Part shown: positions 1 to 7,339 of the stretch, one piece after another
Layout of the letters: each line of letters begins with the position of its first letter
Numbering within the stretch: position 1 is the stretch's first letter
Assembly: GCA_002404395.1 (NCBI GenBank)
Contig: DHJP01000151.1
Location: forward strand, 2,807 to 10,923
Source of the DNA: Clostridiales bacterium UBA4717
GTDB taxonomy: Bacteria > Bacillota > Clostridia > Oscillospirales > CAG-272
Length of the DNA: 8,117 bases
Direction of reading: 5' to 3'
Notes under the pieces: model-generated
The model's input: the letters and a program-made list of their open reading frames with translations, nothing else
Databases searched by the model: none
What the model was told of the DNA's origin: nothing
Made by a program: the position numbers and the translations under genes

Positions 1-1
1 C

Positions 2-595
2 GATTCCGGCGGACAGTACGAGGGTGGAACCACCGATATCACACGTATGTTCGCACTCGGAAATATCTCGGAGGAGATCAAGAAAAGCTACACCGCCGTA
101 TGCGTCTCCATGCTCAGACTTCAAAGCGCAGTCTTTCTCAAAGGAACAAAATGCGCCTCGCTCGATATGCTGGCGCGGCAGCCGATCTGGCAGCTCGGCA
201 TTGACTATCGCTGCGGAACCGGTCACGGCATCGGCTATATGCTTTGCGTTCATGAGGGTCCGAACCGCATACATTATTCAAACGTAAAAGGCGAGATCGA
301 ACCCGGCATGATCACTTCCGACGAACCGGGCATATATATCGACGGCAAATACGGCATACGTATCGAAAACGAAATTCTCTGCACCGAAGCCTTTGAAAAC
401 GAATACGGCAGTTTCAGACGTTTTGAGCCTGTTACCGTTTGCCCGATCGATCTTGACGCGATAGATCCGTCGCTTATGGACGAATCGGACCGCGCCGCTC
501 TTAACGCTTATCACAGATTTGTTTATAAAAGCCTCGCTCCGCTTATGGACGAAAGCGAGCGCGTATGGCTTGCGGAATACACACGCGAAATATAA
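2..595 (+). CDS. Xaa-Pro aminopeptidase (M24B), C-terminal part
   Basis: This is the last 197 residues of a metallo-aminopeptidase that removes an N-terminal residue preceding proline; the 5' end lies outside the window. The reading frame is open from base 2. All five dinuclear metal ligands of the pita-bread fold are visible, in fragment numbering: D1 in DSGGQY, D12 in TTDITR, H75 in GTGHGIG, E108 in SDEPGIY and E122 in RIENE. Their spacing (11, 63, 33, 14) is almost identical to that of human XPNPEP1 as I recall it. The catalytic fold is followed by about 55 residues (LTF-like FEPVTVCPID, then NAYHRFVYKSL and WLAEYTREI), which marks the long aminopeptidase P type with an extra C-terminal region rather than methionine aminopeptidase or a short prolidase. 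The enzyme is probably cytoplasmic and works in peptide turnover. It ends 29 bp before the next gene, so co-transcription is likely. Confidence 0.93.
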   Translation, partial: DSGGQYEGGTTDITRMFALGNISEEIKKSYTAVCVSMLRLQSAVFLKGTKCASLDMLARQPIWQLGIDYRCGTGHGIGYMLCVHEGPNRIHYSNVKGEIEPGMITSDEPGIYIDGKYGIRIENEILCTEAFENEYGSFRRFEPVTVCPIDLDAIDPSLMDESDRAALNAYHRFVYKSLAPLMDESERVWLAEYTREI

Positions 596-614
596 AAGAG
601 AGCTTTTCGGTCAC

Positions 615-618
615 GAGG
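615..618 (+). promoter_or_regulatory. Shine-Dalgarno GAGG setting the synthetase start
   Basis: GAGG lies 6 nt before the ATG at 625. The in-frame ATG at 565 lies inside the aminopeptidase gene and has no comparable site, so 625 is preferred. Confidence 0.7.
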
Positions 619-624
619 TCACAT

Positions 625-2328
625 ATGAAAGAAATAAAAAGAAAACCGCCGAAGCTTGTTTCCGATCTGCGCGATCTTGTCAAAACGAGCGCAGACAAAT
701 TCGGAGACAGAGTGCTTTACGAATACAAGCACCGCACGGATAAAAGTGAGCGCACGATCACTTACTCCGAGTTTTATCACGATATGAACGCGCTCGGCAC
801 TGCGCTCGCAAACCGCGGTTTTGCCGGCGCATCTGCGGCACTGATCGGCGACACCGATCCTTATCTTGTGATGAGTTACCTTGCGGCGGTCAACGGAAAC
901 GGCGTCGCCGTACCGCTTGACCGCGAGCTTTCCGCCGACGCCGTCGCAGACTTTACCGCACTTGCGGAATGTAAGCTTATCGTATATACGCAGGCTCTCG
1001 CCGAGACTGTCAGAAGTCTGCGCGACCGACTTCCGAGCGTTGAGCTGTATGTGGAGCTGTTTGAGTCAAACGACAAGCCTCCGGAGTTACCGGCCGTCAC
1101 GATCGGCACGCTTATTGCCGAGGGCGCGAAGTTACTTGAGTCGGGCGACATTTCCTACACTTCGATCGAGCTTGATACCGAAAAAACCTGCGCCGTCATA
1201 TTCACCTCGGGCACTACCGGCACGAGCAAAGGCGTGATGCTTTCGCAAAGCAACCTGACAAGCGCGGTGAACGCCGCTTCGCTTGCCGTTCCGTATGATG
1301 AGGACACGCGTTTGCTTTCAATGCTTCCGCTCAACCACACCTACGAAATGACCTGCACCGAACTTGGCGGAATCAATCTCGGCTGCCGTATCTGCATCAA
1401 CCCTTCGCTGAAATATGCCGCGCGCTCCATGCAGAAATACAAGCCCACGGCGATGATCCTTGTGCCGCTCTTTGTTGAGACGGTCTACAAAAAGATCAAA
1501 GCGGGCATAGAAGAGGGCGGAAAGAGTCAAAAAGTCAATACGGCGCTCAAGTTATCGAGATTTCTTATGGCACTCGGAATAGACATAAGGCGCAAGCTGT
1601 TTTCAGAAGTCATATCCGCGTTCGGCGGTGAGCTTGTATCCATCATCTGCGGCGGCGCGCCGGTGCGCGACGATATACTCAAGGAACTGTATGACTTCGG
1701 CATCGTGGTATTTGAAGGCTACGGCATCACCGAATGTGCGCCGTTGGTTGCGGTGAATCCGAACGGAAAAGCCCGCTTCGGCTCGGTCGGACTGCCGGTG
1801 CGCGACTGCGAAGTAAAGATACTTGATCCGGGTTCTGACGGCAAAGGCGAGATTCTCGTAAAAGGCAAGAACGTAATGCTCGGCTATTACCGCAATGAGG
1901 AAGCCACGCGCGAAGCTTTCACCGCGGACGGATGGTTCAGGACCGGCGACATCGGATATATCGACCGCGACGGTTACATTTACATTACCGGCAGAAAAAA
2001 GAACGTAATAATCCTTTCAAACGGAAAAAACGTCTATCCCGAGGAGCTTGAAGAAAAGCTTTCGGTATGCCGATATGTAAAAGAAATGGTGGTAGTCGGA
2101 CGCAAAAACGAAGACGGGCGCGAAACATCGGTCGCAGCGATAATCTTCCCCGATTACGATTCGTTCTCCGACCTGACGCATGATGAGATCAAGCAGCGGG
2201 CGCTTGCCGAGCTTAATGAATTGAATGAAAAGCAGCCGCCGTCAAAGCAGGTCACGGTATTCGAATTCCGCGAGACCGAATTTGAAAAAACCACTACCAA
2301 AAAAATCAAGCGTTTTCTGGTGAAGTAA
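625..2328 (+). CDS. AMP-forming acyl-CoA/acyl-ACP synthetase-like ligase
   Basis: This 567-aa ANL-superfamily adenylating enzyme activates a carboxylate with ATP to an acyl-AMP and then transfers the acyl group to a thiol (CoA or a carrier-protein arm). Motifs in the 625-start numbering are the phosphate-binding loop TSGTTGTSKG at about 194-203, YGITE at 366-370, the ribose-binding aspartate in FRTGD (D442), the hinge region GRKKNVI from 456 with YPEELE following, and the C-terminal catalytic lysine in TTTKKIKR (about K560). The lysine motif has Lys where TGK is more usual. Length and the NHTYEMT and GGAPV segments resemble long-chain fatty acyl-CoA ligases. The start at 625 is chosen for its GAGG site; an upstream ATG at 565 would overlap the previous gene. 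An acyl carrier protein lies 282 bp downstream, so an acyl-ACP synthetase role is plausible but not shown. No membrane segment is obvious, and the substrate cannot be read from the sequence. Confidence 0.9.
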   Translation: MKEIKRKPPKLVSDLRDLVKTSADKFGDRVLYEYKHRTDKSERTITYSEFYHDMNALGTALANRGFAGASAALIGDTDPYLVMSYLAAVNGNGVAVPLDRELSADAVADFTALAECKLIVYTQALAETVRSLRDRLPSVELYVELFESNDKPPELPAVTIGTLIAEGAKLLESGDISYTSIELDTEKTCAVIFTSGTTGTSKGVMLSQSNLTSAVNAASLAVPYDEDTRLLSMLPLNHTYEMTCTELGGINLGCRICINPSLKYAARSMQKYKPTAMILVPLFVETVYKKIKAGIEEGGKSQKVNTALKLSRFLMALGIDIRRKLFSEVISAFGGELVSIICGGAPVRDDILKELYDFGIVVFEGYGITECAPLVAVNPNGKARFGSVGLPVRDCEVKILDPGSDGKGEILVKGKNVMLGYYRNEEATREAFTADGWFRTGDIGYIDRDGYIYITGRKKNVIILSNGKNVYPEELEEKLSVCRYVKEMVVVGRKNEDGRETSVAAIIFPDYDSFSDLTHDEIKQRALAELNELNEKQPPSKQVTVFEFRETEFEKTTTKKIKRFLVK

Positions 2329-2501
2329 AGACGGCAAAGGCGGCAGAAAAATGCTCTGACCTTCATGCGTCTGTTGCGCCGGTACAAAGGTTCAGCGTTA
2401 AGTCGAAGCCGCGCGTCCGAGATCTCATGCTCTGCGCCGTGATCTTAACGTCACTGCAGAAGAAGCGAGCCGAATACGCTTTAAAATTTACGATTTTTCA
2501 A

Positions 2502-2516
2502 GCCGGATCCGCCGGC
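2502..2516. repeat. Inverted repeat, 5-bp arms
   Basis: GCCGG and CCGGC face each other across a 5-nt loop. It is the first of three palindromes in this spacer. Confidence 0.45.
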
Positions 2517-2538
2517 AATGATATCAACGTGAAAGTTT

Positions 2539-2558
2539 GATCTCCGCCAAGCGAGATC
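2539..2558. repeat. Inverted repeat, 6-bp arms
   Basis: GATCTC and GAGATC face each other across an 8-nt loop. A tract containing TTTT starts 5 nt later, but this is too weak for a confident terminator call. Confidence 0.5.
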
Positions 2559-2583
2559 GCAGGTTTTACGTTTGCTTTTTTGA

Positions 2584-2598
2584 GTCGGCTACGCCGAC
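2584..2598. repeat. Inverted repeat, 6-bp arms, 3-nt loop
   Basis: GTCGGC-TAC-GCCGAC is a compact, stable hairpin that directly follows a TTTTTTGA tract. It ends 12 nt before the preferred ACP start codon, so in mRNA it would sit just upstream of the ribosome binding region. Confidence 0.55.
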
Positions 2599-2610
2599 AT
2601 GGAAATTGTT

Positions 2611-2838
2611 ATGTTTGAAAAACTCAAAGCACTGCTTGCAAAACAACTTAAGATCGATCCCGAAAAGATAACCCGTGAAAGTAACATCAGACGTGATTTC
2701 GACGTCAACTCAATCGAACTTGCCGAATTCGTACTGAGTCTTGAAGATGAATTCGACTGTGAGATCGACGACCGAGCCGTTTCAAAGCTTGCCACCGTCG
2801 GCGAGATCGCCGATTATCTTGAGCGTGAGTTGAGCTGA
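2611..2838 (+). CDS. Acyl carrier protein
   Basis: This 75-aa acidic four-helix carrier protein carries acyl groups on a 4'-phosphopantetheine arm. It opens with MFEKLKALLAKQLKIDPEKI, the usual ACP start, and has the modification site at S34 in DVNSIELAEF, followed by LEDEFDCEID and a C-terminal TVGEIADYLE helix. The modification motif reads NSI where housekeeping fatty-acid ACPs normally read DSL, so this may be a specialised or second ACP rather than the main AcpP; that is inference. The start at 2611 is preferred to the in-frame ATG at 2599 because homologues begin with MFEKL and because 2599 directly abuts a hairpin; the ribosome site (GGAAA, 2601-2605) is weak. The upstream acyl-activating enzyme suggests that the two work together. 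The gene ends 10 bp before the GTG of the NERD gene. Confidence 0.93.
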   Translation: MFEKLKALLAKQLKIDPEKITRESNIRRDFDVNSIELAEFVLSLEDEFDCEIDDRAVSKLATVGEIADYLERELS

Positions 2839-2840
2839 GG
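2837..2840 (+). promoter_or_regulatory. Shine-Dalgarno GAGG for the NERD gene
   Basis: GAGG overlaps the ACP stop codon and lies 8 nt before the GTG at 2849. It supports a GTG start and tight linkage to the ACP gene. Confidence 0.7.
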
Positions 2841-2848
2841 TACAAGGC

Positions 2849-3580
2849 GTGGATCTTCAATACGCATCAACCATCATTTTTATTTCGCTCGGCATCTTGC
2901 TCGTTCTGACCACCATAATGCTCTTTATCGTCATAAAGATCAAATCCGCGACCCGCATCAAAGAAATTGAAAATTACGGCAAGCCGAGCGAGAAGCGACT
3001 CAAGGAACTGCTTGAGCATGAATATTCGCCGAACGCGGTATTTTCCGGTATATATGTGCCCTATATCAACAAAGGCGTTGACCGATATGCCGAGATCGAC
3101 GCCGTGGTCGTTTTAAGCAGCGGCGTGTTTGTCATCGAGCTGAAAAGTCATAACGGCAAGATCACGAACGGCGACACCAAGTATTGGACACAGGTATACA
3201 ATGACAAACGCATTTCCTTTTACAACCCCATGTATCAGAACGATACGCACGTAAAGGTGATAAACAGTATTTTAAAAAGCGAGGGACAGTACAATGTTCC
3301 GATATACAGCGTTGTGGTCTTTTCATCAAACAAAGTCACATTTACAAACGACTACAAAAATTTAGTCTCGCTTGACGAGCTTACGAGATATATAAAGAAA
3401 ACCGGGAAAAGCGACGCGATCTCAATTCCGCAGACCACGCGTATACGCACCATACTGCGCTCCTATATCCGCACCGGCAAAAAGATCGAGACGGATCACA
3501 AAAAAGCTATAAGGAAGAACAAATACAGAGACCGAAACAAATACGGCAGTCATCGGCACAAGGACGGTTACGGCAAATGA
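2849..3580 (+). CDS. Membrane-anchored NERD-domain (nuclease-related) protein
   Basis: This 243-aa protein starts at GTG. Residues about 6-29 form one hydrophobic transmembrane helix followed by basic residues (KIKSATRIK), predicting a short outer N-terminus and a cytoplasmic C-terminal body. Residues about 45-185 match the NERD domain: an E-rich helix (SEKRLKELLEHEY), YAEIDAVVV with D84, VFVIELKSHNGKI with E97 and K99, then W113 and the NPMYQN..H segment at 126-134. D84 and E97-x-K99 fit the core of a PD-(D/E)xK-type nuclease fold, so the catalytic residues look intact. NERD proteins are thought to act in DNA processing, but few have been tested. The last 35 residues are very rich in Lys, Arg and His, compatible with nucleic-acid binding. 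The stop overlaps the helicase start by 4 bp (ATGA), implying translational coupling. Domain assignment is firm; biochemical activity is inferred. Confidence 0.87.
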   Translation: MDLQYASTIIFISLGILLVLTTIMLFIVIKIKSATRIKEIENYGKPSEKRLKELLEHEYSPNAVFSGIYVPYINKGVDRYAEIDAVVVLSSGVFVIELKSHNGKITNGDTKYWTQVYNDKRISFYNPMYQNDTHVKVINSILKSEGQYNVPIYSVVVFSSNKVTFTNDYKNLVSLDELTRYIKKTGKSDAISIPQTTRIRTILRSYIRTGKKIETDHKKAIRKNKYRDRNKYGSHRHKDGYGK

Positions 3581-5952
3581 TAAACGAAAACAACAAGAAA
3601 AAGTATATTCTTTTAAAAAAGCGCCTGTTTGATAACTATTATAAGCGCATGAATGATATGCAAAAGCAGGCAGTATATACGGTAAACGGTCCGTTACTTG
3701 TGCTTGCGGGCGCAGGCAGCGGAAAAACCACCGTACTTGTCAACCGTATCGCGCACATCATCCGCTACGGAAACGCCTACGAAAACGAAGAACTGCCGAA
3801 TGAGCTGACCGACAATGACATTACCGAAATCGAAAAGGCTTTCTCGCTTGAACATGACGCGCTCGGAAATTTTCTGGAGCGCTTCGCTTCCGCCCCCTGC
3901 CCTCCATGGGCGGTGCTCGCGATCACCTTTACCAACAAAGCGGCCGGAGAAATGAAGGAACGCCTTGCAAATACGCTCGGCGAAGAAGGCGGCGCGGATG
4001 AGATCTGGGCAGGCACATTCCATTCGATCTGTGTGCGAATTTTGAGACGCTTCGGAAGATCCATCGGATACGATCCGTCGTTTACCATATACGACACAGA
4101 CGACACGAAAAAGGTCATCGCCGCGATCATGAAACGTCTCAACATAGATGAAAAGATGATCGCACCTAAATATGTAATGAACAGGATCAGCCGTGCCAAG
4201 GACAAGTTGATCGACTCCGAGGCATTTGCCGCAGAAGCAAAAGACGATTTCAGGTTAGCTCAGACCTCGCGCGTTTATGCCGAATACGAGCGTGAGCTTA
4301 AAGCGGCAAACGCGCTTGATTTTGATGATATAATCATGCAGACCGTCAAGCTCTTCCAAAGCGATCCCGAAGCGCTCTCATATTATCAGAATCGCTTCAA
4401 ATATGTATGCGTCGACGAATTCCAAGACACAAATCTCGCGCAACTCAAGCTTTGCGAGTTGATCAGCGGAAGATACCGCAATATCATGGTAGTAGGCGAC
4501 GACGATCAGAGTATTTATAAATTCAGAGGCGCAACCATTGAAAACATATTGAGCTTTGACCGCGATTTTACCGATTGTAAGGTCATCAAGCTTGAACAAA
4601 ACTACCGTTCGACCGGAAACATACTCGATGCGGCAAATGCGGTGATCTCCAACAACAAAGGCAGAAAAGGCAAAACGCTTTGGACCTCGGGCGAACGCGG
4701 CGAAAAAATAATCGTAAATCAGCTTCCGAATCAGAACTATGAAGCACAGTATGTTGCGGATGAGATACTCAAAGGCGTCAAAAACGACGGCGCGCATTTT
4801 TCGGATTACGCAGTGCTTTACCGCATGAACAGCCAATCCGCACCGCTTGAAAGCGTATTTGCCAAAAGCGGTATTCCCTATCGTTTGCTCGGCGGGCTCA
4901 GATTCTTTGAGCGTAAAGAGATCAATGACATTATCGCATATCTTTGCGTTGTCCAGAACCCGAGCGACAATCTCAGATTAAGGCGGATAATCAATGAGCC
5001 GAAACGCAAGATCGGCGAAGCGACATTAAACGCGGTCGAAGCGATCGCGGTCCTTGAAAACACCACCATGTTTTCGGTAATGAAAAACGCGAACGATTAC
5101 GTCCAACTTGTACGCTCCGCCGACCGTCTGACCGCTTTTGCCGAGCTTATTGATAAATTCGTAAGACTCTCGGGTGAGGTCAGGCTTGACGAACTGATCA
5201 ATACCGTGATCGAAGACTCGGGTTATCACGATATGCTCATAAACGAAGGCGAAACCGGAGTCGACCGTCTTCACAACCTGGACGAGCTTATCTCCTCCGC
5301 CGCCGAGTATGCGACCGCGGCGGAAGTTCCGACGCTCTCCGGATATCTTGAAGAAGTTGCGCTTGTCAGCGACACCGATAACTACGACGCTACGGCGGAC
5401 GCGGTCGTACTTATGACGATACACAGCGCGAAGGGACTCGAATTTGACAATGTATTTCTGCCGGGCTTCGAGGAAGGCATATTCCCCGGACTGTTGGCAG
5501 CCGATTACGAGGAGGAGCTTGAAGAGGAACGCAGACTCGCTTATGTTGCGATCACACGTGCCAAAAAGCGTCTGTACATACTAAACGTCCGCGAAAGACT
5601 GATGTTCGGTAAGACAAGATTTAACCGTCCGTCGCGTTTCCTTGATGAAGTCCCCGCCGAATTTATCGAGGACGTCTCCGAAGAACGCAAACCCTTTGAA
5701 CGGATGCCGCGCACACGCGTCAAGCCGCCGCTTTCTCCCGAGCTGACCACTCCGGTCAAGGAAGTGACCTCGCTCAGGCGCGAAAAGGTCGAAGAATTTG
5801 CAGTCGGTACCCGCGTAAACCACGCGGTGTTCGGCGACGGTACGATTTTGTCCTCTCAAAAAATGGGATCCGATCTTTTGTATGAGATCATATTCGACAA
5901 AGTAGGGACGAAGAAACTCATGGCAAATTTCGCGCGATTGAAGCGTTGTTGA
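3577..5952 (+). CDS. pcrA: PcrA/UvrD-type superfamily 1A DNA helicase
   Basis: This 791-aa ATP-dependent 3'-5' DNA helicase is of the family acting in nucleotide excision repair, replication-fork clearance and transcription-coupled repair. All SF1A motifs are present: the Q motif MNDMQKQAV (25-33), Walker A AGAGSGKTT (44-52), Ia ITFTNKAA (116-123), Ib AGTFHS (145-150), Walker B VDEFQD (279-284), III GDDDQSIYKFRGA (307-319), IV QNYRSTGNIL (341-350), V TIHSAKGLEFDNVFLPG (614-630) and VI RRLAYVAITRAKKRL (652-666). An insert of about 45 residues (66-109) between Walker A and motif Ia is typical of clostridial versions as I recall them. After a charged linker (about 700-740), residues 742-790 (VGTRVNHAVFGDGTILS) form the Tudor-like C-terminal domain that contacts RNA polymerase in PcrA. 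The start overlaps the NERD stop as ATGA, with AGGA 12 nt upstream. Family is certain; the choice between the housekeeping PcrA and a second UvrD copy is less so. Confidence 0.95.
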   Translation: MINENNKKKYILLKKRLFDNYYKRMNDMQKQAVYTVNGPLLVLAGAGSGKTTVLVNRIAHIIRYGNAYENEELPNELTDNDITEIEKAFSLEHDALGNFLERFASAPCPPWAVLAITFTNKAAGEMKERLANTLGEEGGADEIWAGTFHSICVRILRRFGRSIGYDPSFTIYDTDDTKKVIAAIMKRLNIDEKMIAPKYVMNRISRAKDKLIDSEAFAAEAKDDFRLAQTSRVYAEYERELKAANALDFDDIIMQTVKLFQSDPEALSYYQNRFKYVCVDEFQDTNLAQLKLCELISGRYRNIMVVGDDDQSIYKFRGATIENILSFDRDFTDCKVIKLEQNYRSTGNILDAANAVISNNKGRKGKTLWTSGERGEKIIVNQLPNQNYEAQYVADEILKGVKNDGAHFSDYAVLYRMNSQSAPLESVFAKSGIPYRLLGGLRFFERKEINDIIAYLCVVQNPSDNLRLRRIINEPKRKIGEATLNAVEAIAVLENTTMFSVMKNANDYVQLVRSADRLTAFAELIDKFVRLSGEVRLDELINTVIEDSGYHDMLINEGETGVDRLHNLDELISSAAEYATAAEVPTLSGYLEEVALVSDTDNYDATADAVVLMTIHSAKGLEFDNVFLPGFEEGIFPGLLAADYEEELEEERRLAYVAITRAKKRLYILNVRERLMFGKTRFNRPSRFLDEVPAEFIEDVSEERKPFERMPRTRVKPPLSPELTTPVKEVTSLRREKVEEFAVGTRVNHAVFGDGTILSSQKMGSDLLYEIIFDKVGTKKLMANFARLKRC

Positions 5953-6048
5953 TCGTTTGCACGATATTGCGCATTTATCCCGGTATTGCACGAGCTTTTT
6001 GTCTGATTTTGCACATTTTAATTTTATTCAGCATTGAATTGCAATTTA

Positions 6049-6092
6049 AAAACGGTGCTCGTTTCGTCAAGCTTCGAAATGAGCGCCGTTTT
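6049..6092 (+). terminator. Bidirectional intrinsic terminator
   Basis: An 18-bp stem pairs 6049-6066 with 6075-6092 around an 8-nt loop; two G-T wobbles are the only departures from perfect pairing. The GC-rich middle (ACGG/CCGT) is flanked by an A tract on the left and TTTTCTT on the right. It lies 97 bp after the helicase stop. Because of the A tract it can also terminate transcripts arriving on the minus strand from the recombinase. Confidence 0.9.
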
Positions 6093-6213
6093 CTTACACT
6101 ATCTTGCAAAAACGCATATTTTTCAACATTATATCTTCGCTTATCATAGATCTCGCGGTGGCAAACAACGGGTACTGTCAGTGCACAAAGCGCGTTGCGG
6201 GCATGCTTCGTAC

Positions 6214-6230
6214 AAAGCCGCAGCGGCTTT
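6214..6230. repeat. Compact palindrome downstream of the recombinase
   Basis: AAAGCCGC and GCGGCTTT flank a single base, giving at least 7 stem pairs with a 3-nt loop. It lies 22 bp past the recombinase stop. On the minus strand the stem ends in only TTT, so it could be a weak terminator or a small dispersed palindrome. Confidence 0.5.
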
Positions 6231-6252
6231 ACGCGACCGTTTCTTTACGCTT

Positions 6253-7287
6253 TCACTTATGCTCCGATTTTGCGGCTTTGACGTTTGAAAGCGGATTGTT
6301 GTCCATGGCGGCACGCATCGCGTCATCACTTACGTGCGTATATATCTGTGTAGTTGAAAGCTGTTCGTGACCGAGTATGTCCTTGAGGACGCGCACATCG
6401 ACCTTTCCCGAGCGGTACATAAGCGTCGCCGCCGTATGTCTGAGCTTATGTACGGAAAATTTGCGGTTTTCAAGCCCCGCAAGCTTCAGATATTTTTTTA
6501 CCGTCCATTGCACTGTCTGATTGCTTATCCTTGTGCCTCTGCCGCTCAGAAACAGAGCGTCCCGATCCTTTATGTTCTGCATACCCGCTCTTTCGGTCAG
6601 ATATTCTCCGAGCGCGTTCCGACAGGCCTCGTTAAGATATATCATGCGCTCTTTCGCGCCCTTGCCGAGCACGCGCAGCGAACTCATATCCGGTGTGATA
6701 TCGCCGAGCGATATGCCCACAAGTTCCGAAAGTCTCATTCCGCAATTCAAAAACAGCGTAACGATCGCATAATTGCGCGTGCGCTCCCCCGACTCGGTAT
6801 CGCCCGCAACAGTATCGAGGAAGAGCTGCGCTTCCTCAAGCGTCATAAACTTCGGGAGGGTCTTGCGCGGTTTCGGGGCATCAATGTTGTGAGCGGGGTC
6901 ATTTTCAAGCAGATGCATTTTGACGGTAAGAAAACGGTAGAAGCTTTTAACCGATGACAGCTTTCGGGCGCGCGCAGACCATTCGTTGCCGCGCACGCTC
7001 TGCGTATACGTCAGAAATTCGTATATATCAAGCGTAGTGATCCCGGCAAAAAACGGAAGCTCCAGCCCCCTTATATCGACCTTCGCAAACGTTTCGGGAT
7101 CTTCAAGCAGCCGGTCATCGCCCGCTTTATGCACCTTACAGTATTTAAGAAAAACTCTGAGATCGACCGAGTACATGAACACGGTTTTTAGCGAGCGGTT
7201 TTCAACCACGAGCTTATCCATGCAGAATCTGCGCACAAGCTCGGGCAGATCCGCGATCTCATTATTGAAATGAGCACGATCAAGCAT
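6253..7287 (-). CDS. XerC/XerD-like tyrosine recombinase
   Basis: This 344-aa site-specific recombinase cuts and rejoins DNA through a 3'-phosphotyrosine intermediate. Residues about 10-130 form the SAM-like N-terminal core-binding domain (LPELVRRFCMDKL...VKSFYRFL). Residues about 148-335 form the catalytic domain with the full set: R185 (CGMRLSEL), K209 (VLGKGAKER), H280 and R283 (HKLRHTAAT), H307 (LGHEQLSTTQ) and nucleophile Y316 (IYTHV). Length and the ending NPLSNVK match a chromosomal XerC-like family common in Clostridia rather than a phage integrase, which usually carries an AP2-type arm-binding domain. Its job may be chromosome-dimer resolution or another inversion or excision event; no dif or att site was recognised nearby. 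ATG at 7287 is chosen because GGAGG lies 7 nt upstream of it. A longer frame starts at a GTG at 7305, but that GTG precedes the ribosome site. Confidence 0.93.
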   Translation of the reverse strand: MLDRAHFNNEIADLPELVRRFCMDKLVVENRSLKTVFMYSVDLRVFLKYCKVHKAGDDRLLEDPETFAKVDIRGLELPFFAGITTLDIYEFLTYTQSVRGNEWSARARKLSSVKSFYRFLTVKMHLLENDPAHNIDAPKPRKTLPKFMTLEEAQLFLDTVAGDTESGERTRNYAIVTLFLNCGMRLSELVGISLGDITPDMSSLRVLGKGAKERMIYLNEACRNALGEYLTERAGMQNIKDRDALFLSGRGTRISNQTVQWTVKKYLKLAGLENRKFSVHKLRHTAATLMYRSGKVDVRVLKDILGHEQLSTTQIYTHVSDDAMRAAMDNNPLSNVKAAKSEHK

Positions 7288-7294
7288 ATTTTTG

Positions 7295-7299
7295 CCTCC
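7295..7299 (-). promoter_or_regulatory. Shine-Dalgarno GGAGG deciding the recombinase start
   Basis: On the minus strand GGAGG lies 7 nt before the ATG at 7287. It falls inside the first codons that would follow the GTG at 7305, which argues against that longer start. Confidence 0.8.
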
Positions 7300-7310
7300 G
7301 TTCACAGTTA

Positions 7311-7339
7311 ATTATACAATCGAAAAAACCGTATGTCAA
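7311..7339 (-). promoter_or_regulatory. Perfect-consensus sigma-A promoter for the recombinase
   Basis: On the minus strand, -35 TTGACA (7339-7334) and -10 TATAAT (7316-7311) are separated by exactly 17 bp. Both boxes match the consensus at all 12 positions. Transcription would begin near 7304-7306, giving a leader of about 18 nt that just covers the GGAGG site. Confidence 0.88.

Larger units (their letters stand above)
2329..2610. other. Non-coding spacer rich in short palindromes
   Basis: These 282 bp between the synthetase stop and the preferred ACP start hold no convincing gene, tRNA or clear terminator. The right half contains three separate short perfect inverted repeats (2502-2516, 2539-2558, 2584-2598) with AT-rich linkers, including AATGATATCAAC and a run of six T at 2576-2581. 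The pattern recalls dispersed small palindromic repeats in clostridial spacers, but family membership cannot be tested here. No good promoter for the ACP gene was recognised, so read-through from the upstream genes is possible. Confidence 0.5.
5953..6252. other. Convergent intergenic region, no gene seen
   Basis: These 300 bp separate the convergent helicase and recombinase genes. They hold a strong bidirectional hairpin at 6049-6092, a compact palindrome at 6214-6230, and several short TTGCAC-like motifs between 5957 and 6014. Short open frames here have no ribosome site or recognisable protein and are not called. Confidence 0.6.

Noticed and set aside
565..624. Longer N-terminus for the acyl synthetase from ATG 565
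   Set aside because: It overlaps the aminopeptidase end, lacks a ribosome site, and the added residues do not look like part of the family; GAGG serves the ATG at 625.
3777..4205. 142-aa minus-strand open frame
   Set aside because: It is antisense to helicase motifs Ia-Ib; low-complexity Ser-rich translation typical of shadow frames.
5946..6370. Short plus-strand open frames between helicase and recombinase
   Set aside because: They run through the terminator hairpin and into the antisense of the recombinase, with no ribosome site or family resemblance.
6367..6957. 196-aa open frame on the plus strand
   Set aside because: It lies wholly antisense to the recombinase catalytic domain, shows no ribosome site or recognisable protein, and is a codon-bias shadow.
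7288..7305. GTG start at 7305 for the recombinase
   Set aside because: The GGAGG site falls inside this extension and is ideally placed for the ATG at 7287; the predicted transcription start would leave almost no leader.
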